From contig JAUVBS010000135.1 of assembly GCA_030591105.1 (NCBI GenBank), positions 1 through 6,291 of the forward strand: a stretch of 6,291 nt of DNA, written 5' to 3'. The position numbers and the translations under genes are program-made. Positions 1 through 6,291 of the stretch are shown here, in pieces (position 1 is the first letter of the stretch; the number at the start of each line of letters is the position of its first letter). This DNA is from a bacterium. Its GTDB lineage: Bacteria > Krumholzibacteriota > Krumholzibacteriia > LZORAL124-64-63. Under the pieces are notes generated by a model that ran no database searches, was not told the origin of the DNA, and saw only the letters and a list, made by a program, of their open reading frames with translations.

Positions 1-773
1 CGCCGAACTCAGCCGCGGGCGCCTTTGGCTTCCCCGAGACCTTCGACGCGAACAACGTCAGGGTCTTCGTCGACGGCAACGGCAACAACACCTTCGAGCT
101 CGGCACCGATACCGCCATTTACATCGACGAACTGGTGATGGATGCGACCATCACGGTCTTCGTCGTATCGGACATCCCGGCGGGTCAAGTGGACGCCGAT
201 GTCGCCTCTTACGATCTGATCGCGCAGACGGCTCAGGGCGCCGGTCCCGGGGCGCAGGGCGCTGACATCGTGACCGACGACGCCGCTAACCCCGACGATC
301 CAGCCGTCGTGCAAATCGTGTTCGCGGACGGCGCCGGTTCGGCCGATGTGGCCAACGACGGCCAGCACTCGAGCCTGGACGGCTACATGGTCCTGACCGC
401 CATGCTCAACGTCGCCAAGTCGGCAGACGTGGTCAGCGATCCGGTCAATGGCGCCGCGAACCCCAAAGCGATCCCGGGTGCCACGATGGCTTACACCGTC
501 GACATCGGCAACACCGGTAACGCCGCGGCCGACAACGTAACCATCGACGATGCGATCCCGGCCAACAGCGCGTTCGTGGTCGGTTCGGTCACCACGATCC
601 CGCCGCTCGGCGCCGGTGCGTCGGACGATTACAACGACGGCTCGGGCTGGGGCTACACCCCGGTCGCGGGAGCCGACGGCACCGATCCAACCGTGACTGC
701 CGTCCGGGTGGTGTTCGTCAGCATCGCCAGCGCCGGCGCTGCTCGGGAGATTTTCGAGGTCCTGATCGACTAG
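1..773 (+). CDS. DUF11 domain-containing acidic secreted-type protein, 3' part only
   Basis: The reading frame is open from the window edge (first full codon at 3) to a TAG at 771-773, giving 256 residues of a C-terminus; the true start is upstream. GTG 135 and ATG 138 are internal because coding-like sequence continues before them. Residues 24-36 (D-G-N-G-N-N-T-F-E...D) resemble a calcium-binding loop. Residues about 135-205 match the DUF11/conserved-repeat pattern: a K-x-A start, P-G-A, Y-T-V-D-I-G-N-T-G-N, then V-T-I-D-D-A-I-P and a G-S-V strand. The fragment is extremely acidic: 35 Asp+Glu against 5 Lys+Arg, with no Cys. No C-terminal membrane anchor, sorting motif or barrel signature is visible, and it ends in E-V-L-I-D. 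DUF11 domains are Ig-like beta-sandwich repeats of exported surface proteins; no enzymatic role is suggested. The role as partner or substrate of the downstream outer-membrane protein is inferred from adjacency and shared domains. The family call is fairly sure; the function is unknown. Confidence 0.85.
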   Translation, partial: PNSAAGAFGFPETFDANNVRVFVDGNGNNTFELGTDTAIYIDELVMDATITVFVVSDIPAGQVDADVASYDLIAQTAQGAGPGAQGADIVTDDAANPDDPAVVQIVFADGAGSADVANDGQHSSLDGYMVLTAMLNVAKSADVVSDPVNGAANPKAIPGATMAYTVDIGNTGNAAADNVTIDDAIPANSAFVVGSVTTIPPLGAGASDDYNDGSGWGYTPVAGADGTDPTVTAVRVVFVSIASAGAAREIFEVLID

Positions 774-791
774 GGCCGGCACGAAAATCCA

Positions 792-813
792 GTCGCGAGC
801 ACGCTGTCGCGAC
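792..813. repeat. Intergenic inverted repeat, 7-bp stem with 8-nt loop
   Basis: GTCGCGA (792-798) and TCGCGAC (807-813) are perfect reverse complements separated by GCACGCTG. The repeat lies 18 bp after the upstream TAG and 23 bp before the proposed ATG of the large gene. No T-run follows, so it is a poor intrinsic terminator. It could be an intercistronic RNA hairpin that stabilises or separates the two messages, or a small operator. A 7-bp stem can arise by chance in GC-rich DNA, so its function is uncertain. Confidence 0.35.
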
Positions 814-836
814 GAGCGGACGGACGTCAAGTGGCG

Positions 837-1064
837 ATGATGGTACGCGGCAATTTTAGCACGTGGCCTCCCGGCGGTGTGTCTTGGACACGGCTGGGTG
901 TTCGGTTGCCTGTATGTGGGCTCCGGACACCCGGTCGTCGTCATGTGCGCCGCCGAATCGCTCCCTGGCGTCCCGGCGGAAGTTGGTCGGCCAGCCAGGT
1001 AATCTCACTATCACTGATCGTTCTGGCACTGCAGTTGGCGTTGACTCCAGCGGTGAGTTACGCC
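837..1064 (+). other. Extended Sec signal peptide of the large protein
   Basis: Residues 1-55 are an unusually long, Arg/Trp/Pro/Gly-rich n-region. They are followed by a hydrophobic core at about 56-73 (I-S-L-S-L-I-V-L-A-L-Q-L-A-L) and a likely signal peptidase I site after Ala76 (S-Y-A before Q-T-P-P-G). There is no lipobox cysteine. If translation starts at GTG 945, the signal would shorten to 40 residues with an Arg-rich n-region (R-R-R), closer to the usual size. Confidence 0.7.
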
Positions 1065-4000
1065 CAGACCCCACCCGGTACCATCATCGACAACACGGCC
1101 ATCGCGAACTACGCGGTCGGTAACCTCGACGGTATCGTGACCGCTTCTAACCGAGTGAGAATCATCACTGTAGTCGAACGTACGCCGTCGGCACTGGAGA
1201 TCCTGCAGTATGCTCCGGCCGACCCGGACGCCGAAATGGTCACCGTACCCCTGACGCTCTACAGCACCAGCGGTGCCGAGGCCGGACCGTTCATCGTATT
1301 GCCGCCACCGGTTCCTGCCGGTGGCAGCGATCCGCTCGATCTCACGCAACCGATTCCGTTGCACGGGACAGACCTCATCCACCAGGGCGAACCTCTGTTT
1401 CTGCGTGTGACCGATCCAGACCAGAATCTCGACCCGCTGAGTACGCAAACTGTACTCGTGACAGTCACTGTCGACGAGCGCGGCGAGCACGAACTGCTGC
1501 GCTTGAGCGAGACCGGACCCAATACCGGAATATTCGTCGGTTACATCCAGTCCACCGGCCAGACAGTACCGTCTGCCAACGACGGCGCCCTCGCGGTCGC
1601 GGCCGAACTACGGATCGTATCGCTATACACCGACGTGGCCGATGCTGGCGATTGGACCACAGTCACAGCACTGGTCGATCCGGCCGGCTACGTCTTCGCC
1701 AGTAGTGATGGGCAACCGGTCGACGGCGTGACGATCACCTTGATCGATGTGGCAACCGACCAACCGGCGACGGTCTTCGGCGACGACGGCGTGAGCGAGT
1801 TCCCGGCGACCATCGTCTCCGGCGGTACGGCGACCGACAGCGGGGGCAACCGGTACGACTTCGCACCGGGCCGTTATCGTTTCCCGTTCGTCGCTCCCGG
1901 TTCCTACCGCCTGGCAGCGGCGCCACCGGTCGGCTTCACTGCGCCATCGACGGTCCCGACGGCGGCTCTACAGCAGCTGCCAGGCGCGCCGTTTGCCATC
2001 GCCGAACCAGGCTCGCGCGGCGAACCATTTGTCATCGACGCCGGTCCGGCACTGCACATCGACATCCCCGTCGATCCGGTGCCGCAATCCGAACAACTCG
2101 CACTGATCAAGACTGTCAGCCGCAACCTGGTCTCGATCGGCGATTTCTTGGTCTACGAACTCCACCTGGAGAACCTCGGGGCCGATCCGGCCACCGGCGT
2201 GACGGTAAGCGACCGACTTCCGCTCGGGTTCCGTTACCAGTCCGGCTCGACGACCATCGACGGCGCCACCGGTGCCGATCCGGCCGTCGCCGGCGACGGC
2301 AGAACGCTGACCTTCGGCATCGCCAACCTGGATCCCGCGGCTGCGGTGACCATCGGTTACGTCGTCGTGGTCGCTGCGGGCACCCGGATCGGCGAGGCGA
2401 CCAACACCGCCACAGCGGCCGCCGACGACGACCTCATCTCACATCAGGCGCAAGCAACGACCTGGGTTGCTGAACCGTTCTTTACTGACCACGGGTTCAT
2501 CGCTGGCCGCGTAATCGTCGACAACTGCGGCGACGCGGCCGCCGACACCGCCGACGGCATCGCCGGCGTCGGTGTCTATCTCGAAGACGGCACCTATGCC
2601 GTCACCGACCAGTACGGCCAGTACCATTTCGAAGGCATCCCGGCCGGCGTCCACGTCGTGCAGCTGGATCTGACCAGCCTGCCGCCCCGCTACGAGGCCG
2701 TCATCTGCGCCGACGACTCCCGCGCCGCCGGCCGCGCGTATTCGCGTTTCGTCGATCTGCAGGGCGGAACTCTGTGGCGGGCCAATTTCCACCTGCACTA
2801 CACCCCCGAACCGATACCCGAGGGCCAAGTCGCGTTACGACTCGTCAGCGTGCTGAGCGGCGCGTTCCTCACCTGCCGGATCGACATCCAGGAAAGAGTC
2901 GTACCGCTGGAGAATCAACGACTCACGGTGGTGTTGCCGGCCGGCACGGCCTACGTCGACAGCACCAGCCGGATCGGTGGCGACCCGATTCCCGATCCCG
3001 AAATCGTGGAGAACTATCTGACTTACCGGCTCGACGCGGTACCGGCCGATTCGCTCCTGACCCTGCGCTTCACGGCGCGGATCACCCAGCTGACAGACCA
3101 CCGCGATCTGCCGATCAAGGCCCAGCTCGCGCTCACCATGCCGACCGGCGAGACCGCACGCACCGAGCTGGTCGAGACGATCCAGCAGCTGGATCTCGAC
3201 GCCCAACTGGTACGCAAGCCCGACGTCGTACTGCATCCGAAGTTCGATTCGTTCAGCGCCAGTCTGAGTACCACCGACCGCGCCGAGCTGGATCGTGTCG
3301 TCGCCCAGCTCAGAACGCGGCACATCCTGCACCTGTACGTCACCGGGCACAGCGACAACGTTCGCATCAGCCCACGGGGCCGCGCCATCTTCGCTGACAA
3401 TTACGTCCTGTCCATGGCACGCGCGCGGGCGGTGGGCCAGTATCTAGGTGATGCCCTCGATCTCGACCCCGGCCAGATCACCCTCGCCGGTCACGGTCCA
3501 GCCCTGCCGATCGCGACCAACGCGACCGCCCCCGGTCGTTACCAGAATCGCCGCGTCGAACTGCGTCTGGTAACCGAGGAATTGCTAGCTACCGCCAGCG
3601 GCGATCCGGTCGAGCGGTCCGACCGCACCACCCTGCCGACTGTGGGTCTGCGGCCGAGCGAAGCACGCCGGCAAGAGCAACGACCGGCGGACGACCCGCC
3701 GCCGACGATGCCGGTCTTCGACGAGATGTGGCTGGCCGCCGCCGAACCCGGCCGTCAGTGGTTGTGGCCGACCGAGGACTTCGCGCCGGCGATCGGCAGT
3801 CTGAAGCTCGCGATCCAGCATCAGCCCGGAGTGCAACTCGAGCTACTACTGGCAGGAATACCGGTCAGCAAATTGAACTTCCTCGGCAGCGACGTGAACG
3901 AGCGCGGCGACGTGGCGGTCAGCCGCTGGTCGGGCGTCGACCTGATCGAAGGCGACAACCGATTCGTCGCCATCGCACACGATACCGACGGCCAGGAAGT

Positions 4001-6291
4001 GTGGCGCCTCGAGCGCATCGTCCACTACGCCAGTCCGCCGGTCTACGCCCGACTGCTGCCGGAGCGATCGACGCTGGTGGCCGATGGCCGAACCGTACCG
4101 GTCATCGCCTTGCGGCTGACCGACCGCGACGATCACCCAGCCCGCGCCGGTGTGATCGGAGAGTTCGTCGTCACGCCGCCGCGCATTGCGTTACAGGACA
4201 TCGAAGCTTTTCAGGAGAATCCGCTGGCGGGCCGGCAGCGCTTGCGGCCGACGTATACCATCGGCCCGGACGGGGTCGCCCACATCGCGTTGCAACCGAC
4301 GACCCAGACCGGCGAAGTAAGCCTGCGTTTGCACTTTTTCGACCACGAGCAGGAAATCCGCACCTGGCTCCAACCGGAAGCGCGCGATTGGATACTCGTC
4401 GGTCTCGCCGAAGGCACGGTGGGCTACAACACGCTCGACGGGCACCTGGAAAATCTGAGCGCTGCTGCGCTCGATGACGATTTTTACGACGACGGTCGTC
4501 TCGCCTTCTATGCGAAGGGCAGCATCAAGGGACAGTGGCTGCTGACGATGGCTTACGACAGCGACGGTAACCGGCCGACCGCAAACGGCAGCCTGTTCCA
4601 GGAGATCGACCCCAACACCTATTACACCCTGTACGGCGACGCGACACTGCAAGCCTACGACGCCGCCAGCGCCCGCCAGCTCTACGTGAAGATCGAACGG
4701 CGGCAGTTCTACGCGTTGTTCGGCGACTACGAGACCCAGCTGACGGTCACCGAACTGGCGCGTTACAGCCGGAGCTTCACCGGCATCAAGACCGAATTGC
4801 GGACCGACCGCGTCGGCTTGAACCTGTTCGCCAACGAAACCGGCCACGGATTCACGCGGGACGAGATTCGGGGCGACGGGACCAGCGGTCTGTACTACCT
4901 CTCGCGACGCGGCATCATCATCAACTCCGATAAGGTGGTCATCGAGGTCCGCGACCGGTTCCGCAGCGAGGTGATCCACGGGACCCGCAGCCTCACCCGG
5001 TACATCGATTACGACATCGACTACGACGCCGGCACCATCTACTTCAAGGCGCCGGTCTACAGCAAGGACGACGCACTCAATCCGATCTTCATCGTCGCCG
5101 ATTACGAGGTGCGCGACCGCTACGACGATTTCACCAACTTCGGCGGCCGCGGCGCCGTCAATCTGGCGCACGGCCAGGTCGAGCTCGGTACCACCTATAT
5201 CCACCAGGAGCAGCCCGGTACCAACGGCGATCTGCTCGGCTGGGACGCGCGCTGGCGGCTCGGCGCCCAGACCGAACTGAAGGGTGAATACGTCGTGACC
5301 GACACCGACGGTAGCGGCCGGCACAGCGGTTATCTGGCCGAACTGAGCAACCGCGCCGGCCGGCTCGGCGGGCGGGCCTACTACCGCGTCCAGGAAGTCG
5401 GCTTCGGTCTGGGCCAGCAGAACCTGAGCGAAGCAGGCACCCGCAAGTACGGCATCGATCTCGACTGGAAACTCGGCCAGCGGCTCTCGCTCGACGGTCA
5501 GACCTACCGCCAGGACAATCTGGCCAACGCCGCCCGGCGCGACGTTGCCGAGGCGAGGTTGCAGTGGCGGGACTCACACCTGAACGTCTTCGGCGGCGGT
5601 CGCTACGCCAACGACCGCTTCGCCGACAACCAGCGGCGCGAATCGAACCAGATCAGCGCCGGCGCCGCCGTCAACACGACTAACCGCCGGCTGCAGTTGA
5701 AGGTCAATCACGAGCAATCGCTCTCCGGACGCGACGCGAACGCCGACTTCCCGACGCGCACACTCATCGGCGCGGATTTCGAGGTGATCAAGAACCTGAA
5801 CCTCCTCGCGAGATACGAGTTGACCGACGGCGAGTACCAGAGCACACGAGGGGCCCGCTTCGGGTTCGAGACCAAGCCGTGGCGCGGCAACGAGATCACC
5901 AGTTCCTGGGAACGCCAATTCACCGAGAACGGCGAGCGGGCCTTTGCAAACCTCGGTTTGCGGCAACTCTGGCAGATCAGCCAACGGTGGAGCATCGACA
6001 TCGGTCTCGACCACAGCCGGACGATCGGCGACGGTAACCGCTGGCCCAACGACAACGTACCACCCGCGTCCGGCGCGCGAGTCGCCAGCGATTTTACGGC
6101 CGTAACCAGCGGCTTCTTCTACCGGGCGCCGCGGTGGCAGTGCAATACCCGGTTCGAAATTCTCAACTCCACCCGGGACGACAAGTGGGCCATCAACCCC
6201 AGCGTACTGGTCGAACCGCGGCACGGACTGGGACTCGCCGCTTCGGCCCGTCTGTTGCGGACCGAGTCGGCGGCCGGGGCGACCGGAACCC
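837..6291 (+). CDS. Giant multidomain outer-membrane protein: signal peptide, DUF11, SdrD_B-like, OmpA, Ig-like, C-terminal beta-barrel (3' end missing)
   Basis: At least 1818 codons run in one frame from ATG 837 to the window edge with no stop. Modules in order: signal peptide 1-76; beta-rich region 77-420 with a D-P-D-Q-N...E-T-G-P-N-T-G-I-F motif (about 193-233); DUF11 about 420-528; SdrD_B-like about 554-625; OmpA about 797-912; Pro/Arg/Asp-rich linker about 913-950; Ig-like strands about 950-1180; conserved R-D-W-I-L-V-G-L block from 1183; Y-G-D (1266-1268) and G-D-Y-E-T (1296-1300) block; G-T-S-G and D-Y-D-I-D-Y block 1348-1400; amphipathic barrel strands from about 1430 onward. The order suggests a protein anchored in the outer membrane by the barrel and in peptidoglycan by OmpA. 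The start is weakly defined: ATG 837 and ATG 840 are adjacent with no strong Shine-Dalgarno; GTG 831 and GTG 945 are in-frame alternatives. It lies 63 bp after the DUF11 gene, likely co-transcribed. The domain calls are good; the role (adhesin, scaffold or export channel) is unknown. Confidence 0.88.
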   Translation, partial: MMVRGNFSTWPPGGVSWTRLGVRLPVCGLRTPGRRHVRRRIAPWRPGGSWSASQVISLSLIVLALQLALTPAVSYAQTPPGTIIDNTAIANYAVGNLDGIVTASNRVRIITVVERTPSALEILQYAPADPDAEMVTVPLTLYSTSGAEAGPFIVLPPPVPAGGSDPLDLTQPIPLHGTDLIHQGEPLFLRVTDPDQNLDPLSTQTVLVTVTVDERGEHELLRLSETGPNTGIFVGYIQSTGQTVPSANDGALAVAAELRIVSLYTDVADAGDWTTVTALVDPAGYVFASSDGQPVDGVTITLIDVATDQPATVFGDDGVSEFPATIVSGGTATDSGGNRYDFAPGRYRFPFVAPGSYRLAAAPPVGFTAPSTVPTAALQQLPGAPFAIAEPGSRGEPFVIDAGPALHIDIPVDPVPQSEQLALIKTVSRNLVSIGDFLVYELHLENLGADPATGVTVSDRLPLGFRYQSGSTTIDGATGADPAVAGDGRTLTFGIANLDPAAAVTIGYVVVVAAGTRIGEATNTATAAADDDLISHQAQATTWVAEPFFTDHGFIAGRVIVDNCGDAAADTADGIAGVGVYLEDGTYAVTDQYGQYHFEGIPAGVHVVQLDLTSLPPRYEAVICADDSRAAGRAYSRFVDLQGGTLWRANFHLHYTPEPIPEGQVALRLVSVLSGAFLTCRIDIQERVVPLENQRLTVVLPAGTAYVDSTSRIGGDPIPDPEIVENYLTYRLDAVPADSLLTLRFTARITQLTDHRDLPIKAQLALTMPTGETARTELVETIQQLDLDAQLVRKPDVVLHPKFDSFSASLSTTDRAELDRVVAQLRTRHILHLYVTGHSDNVRISPRGRAIFADNYVLSMARARAVGQYLGDALDLDPGQITLAGHGPALPIATNATAPGRYQNRRVELRLVTEELLATASGDPVERSDRTTLPTVGLRPSEARRQEQRPADDPPPTMPVFDEMWLAAAEPGRQWLWPTEDFAPAIGSLKLAIQHQPGVQLELLLAGIPVSKLNFLGSDVNERGDVAVSRWSGVDLIEGDNRFVAIAHDTDGQEVWRLERIVHYASPPVYARLLPERSTLVADGRTVPVIALRLTDRDDHPARAGVIGEFVVTPPRIALQDIEAFQENPLAGRQRLRPTYTIGPDGVAHIALQPTTQTGEVSLRLHFFDHEQEIRTWLQPEARDWILVGLAEGTVGYNTLDGHLENLSAAALDDDFYDDGRLAFYAKGSIKGQWLLTMAYDSDGNRPTANGSLFQEIDPNTYYTLYGDATLQAYDAASARQLYVKIERRQFYALFGDYETQLTVTELARYSRSFTGIKTELRTDRVGLNLFANETGHGFTRDEIRGDGTSGLYYLSRRGIIINSDKVVIEVRDRFRSEVIHGTRSLTRYIDYDIDYDAGTIYFKAPVYSKDDALNPIFIVADYEVRDRYDDFTNFGGRGAVNLAHGQVELGTTYIHQEQPGTNGDLLGWDARWRLGAQTELKGEYVVTDTDGSGRHSGYLAELSNRAGRLGGRAYYRVQEVGFGLGQQNLSEAGTRKYGIDLDWKLGQRLSLDGQTYRQDNLANAARRDVAEARLQWRDSHLNVFGGGRYANDRFADNQRRESNQISAGAAVNTTNRRLQLKVNHEQSLSGRDANADFPTRTLIGADFEVIKNLNLLARYELTDGEYQSTRGARFGFETKPWRGNEITSSWERQFTENGERAFANLGLRQLWQISQRWSIDIGLDHSRTIGDGNRWPNDNVPPASGARVASDFTAVTSGFFYRAPRWQCNTRFEILNSTRDDKWAINPSVLVEPRHGLGLAASARLLRTESAAGATGT
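2094..2426 (+). other. DUF11 (conserved repeat) domain of the large protein
   Basis: Residues about 420-528 show the DUF11 order: L-I-K-T-V-S, then G-D-F-L-V-Y-E-L-H-L-E-N-L-G, V-T-V-S-D-R-L-P-L-G-F and a Y-Q-S-G-S strand, ending in the usual E-A-T-N-T-A-T-A strand. The same domain type occurs in the upstream gene (its residues about 135-205), which links the two proteins. It is an Ig-like beta-sandwich repeat, expected outside the cytoplasm. Confidence 0.8.
2496..2711 (+). other. SdrD_B / carboxypeptidase-regulatory-like beta domain
   Basis: Residues about 554-625 carry the family pattern: G-R-V at the first strand, a D-G-I-A-G-V-G-V-Y-L-E-D-G segment, V-T-D-Q-Y-G-Q-Y-H-F (589-598) and G-I-P-A-G-V-H. 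Cys564 and Cys624 lie near its two ends and could form a disulfide. Such domains are transthyretin/Cna_B-like folds that act as rigid spacers in surface proteins. The isopeptide-forming residues cannot be judged from sequence alone. Confidence 0.75.
3222..3575 (+). other. OmpA family peptidoglycan-binding domain, internal
   Basis: Residues about 796-913 contain the full OmpA signature: F-D-S-F start, G-H-S-D (837-840), L-S-x-x-R-A with Arg862, x-x-V-x-x-Y-L ending at 870, a G-H-G-P turn, and N-R-R-V-E (904-908). Asp840 and Arg862 correspond to the aspartate and arginine that bind diaminopimelate in known OmpA domains, so binding looks intact. The domain implies that this segment is periplasmic. 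It sits mid-protein, followed by hundreds of further residues, unlike typical OmpA or Pal proteins where it is C-terminal. Confidence 0.9.
4041..4182 (+). other. Bacterial Ig-like (Big_1/invasin-like) segment
   Basis: Residues about 1069-1116 read S-T-L-V-A-D-G-R-T-V-P-V-I-A-L-R-L-T-D-R, then P-A-R-A-G-V-I-G-E-F-V-V. The A-D-G...V-x-L-T-D spacing followed by a G-x-F-x-V strand is typical of invasin-type Ig domains. The flanking residues from about 950 to 1180 are also beta-rich, so more than one Ig fold may be present. It probably serves as a spacer between the OmpA domain and the barrel. Confidence 0.5.
4383..5058 (+). other. Aromatic/glycine-rich conserved block preceding the barrel
   Basis: Residues 1183-1407 hold dense short motifs: R-D-W-I-L-V-G-L-A-E-G-T, F-Y-A-K-G-S-I-K-G (from 1224), Y-G-D, G-D-Y-E-T, G-T-S-G-L-Y-Y-L (1348-1355) and R-Y-I-D-Y-D-I-D-Y-D-A-G-T-I-Y-F-K (from 1388). 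The spacing and aromatic content suggest alternating strands and turns leading into an outer-membrane barrel. I recall similar blocks in other OmpA/DUF11 giant proteins but cannot name the domain. Confidence 0.5.
5121..6291 (+). other. C-terminal outer-membrane beta-barrel region, truncated by the window edge
   Basis: From about residue 1430 the sequence becomes repeated amphipathic strands with polar turns. Examples are G-Q-V-E-L-G-T-T-Y-I-H, T-E-L-K-G-E-Y-V-V-T-D, L-G-G-R-A-Y-Y-R-V, L-S-L-D-G-Q-T-Y-R, N-L-L-A-R-Y-E-L-T-D-G and W-S-I-D-I-G-L-D-H-S. About ten or more strands are visible by the 10-12-residue alternating pattern. The C-terminal aromatic signature used by the BAM machinery would lie beyond 6291 and cannot be checked. 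Confidence 0.7.

Noticed and set aside
135..773. A complete 212-residue gene starting at GTG 135
   Set aside because: The same frame is open and protein-like back to the window edge, including the calcium-loop-like motif at 72-110, so GTG 135 is internal.
884..916. Possible sigma-70 promoter (TTGGAC ... TGTATG)
   Set aside because: The spacer is 21 bp, too long, the -10 element is poor, and it lies inside the probable coding sequence.
9..944. 311-residue antisense open frame
   Set aside because: It lies opposite the DUF11 coding sequence, is rich in Arg/Asp/His/Gly with no recognisable domain, and overlaps a frame with clear DUF11 motifs. It is a GC-rich shadow.
2774..3397. 207-residue + strand open frame in another frame
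   Set aside because: It is an Arg/Pro/His-rich composition typical of out-of-frame GC-rich translation, and it overlaps the well-supported segment leading into the OmpA domain.
3728..4477. 249-residue + strand open frame in another frame
   Set aside because: It is Arg-rich, without domain features, and lies within the large gene's continuous frame.
4191..5324. 377-residue antisense open frame
   Set aside because: It is a low-complexity Val/Ala/Gly/Asp product opposite the conserved pre-barrel block. It has no domain signature, and the + strand frame is continuous and motif-rich throughout.
5574..6224. 216-residue antisense open frame
   Set aside because: It lies opposite barrel strands of the large gene and has no family motif; it reflects codon bias of the sense strand.

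Overview
The window comes from a high-GC Gram-negative bacterium. Third codon positions are mostly G or C, and the main gene encodes an outer-membrane-type protein with an OmpA peptidoglycan-binding domain. The module set (DUF11 repeats, an SdrD_B-like domain, OmpA, a beta-barrel) resembles large surface proteins I associate with Gammaproteobacteria, but the sequence alone does not fix the taxon. I see no tRNA, rRNA, CRISPR array, insertion sequence, integrase or other mobile-element signature.

Layout. (1) Positions 1-773, + strand: the 3' end of a gene for a very acidic, secreted-type protein with a DUF11-like domain; its start lies outside the window. (2) Positions 774-836: a short intergenic gap with a perfect 7-bp inverted repeat (792-813). 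(3) Positions 837-6291, + strand: the 5' part of a giant gene, at least 1818 codons, open to the window edge with no stop. It encodes an extended signal peptide, an N-terminal beta-rich region, a DUF11 domain, an SdrD_B-like domain, an internal OmpA domain with intact key residues, a linker, Ig-like segments, a conserved aromatic/glycine block, and the start of a C-terminal outer-membrane beta-barrel. The gene is longer than the window, so its barrel is incomplete here.

Working together. Both genes lie on the same strand 63 bp apart and share DUF11-type modules, so they are probably one transcription unit. The inferred picture is an envelope system. The second protein would be held in the outer membrane by its barrel and to peptidoglycan by its OmpA domain. 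The first would be an exported acidic, possibly calcium-binding partner or surface protein. Whether the large protein exports, anchors or displays the small one cannot be decided from sequence. The long antisense and alternate-frame reading frames are high-GC shadows of these two genes.
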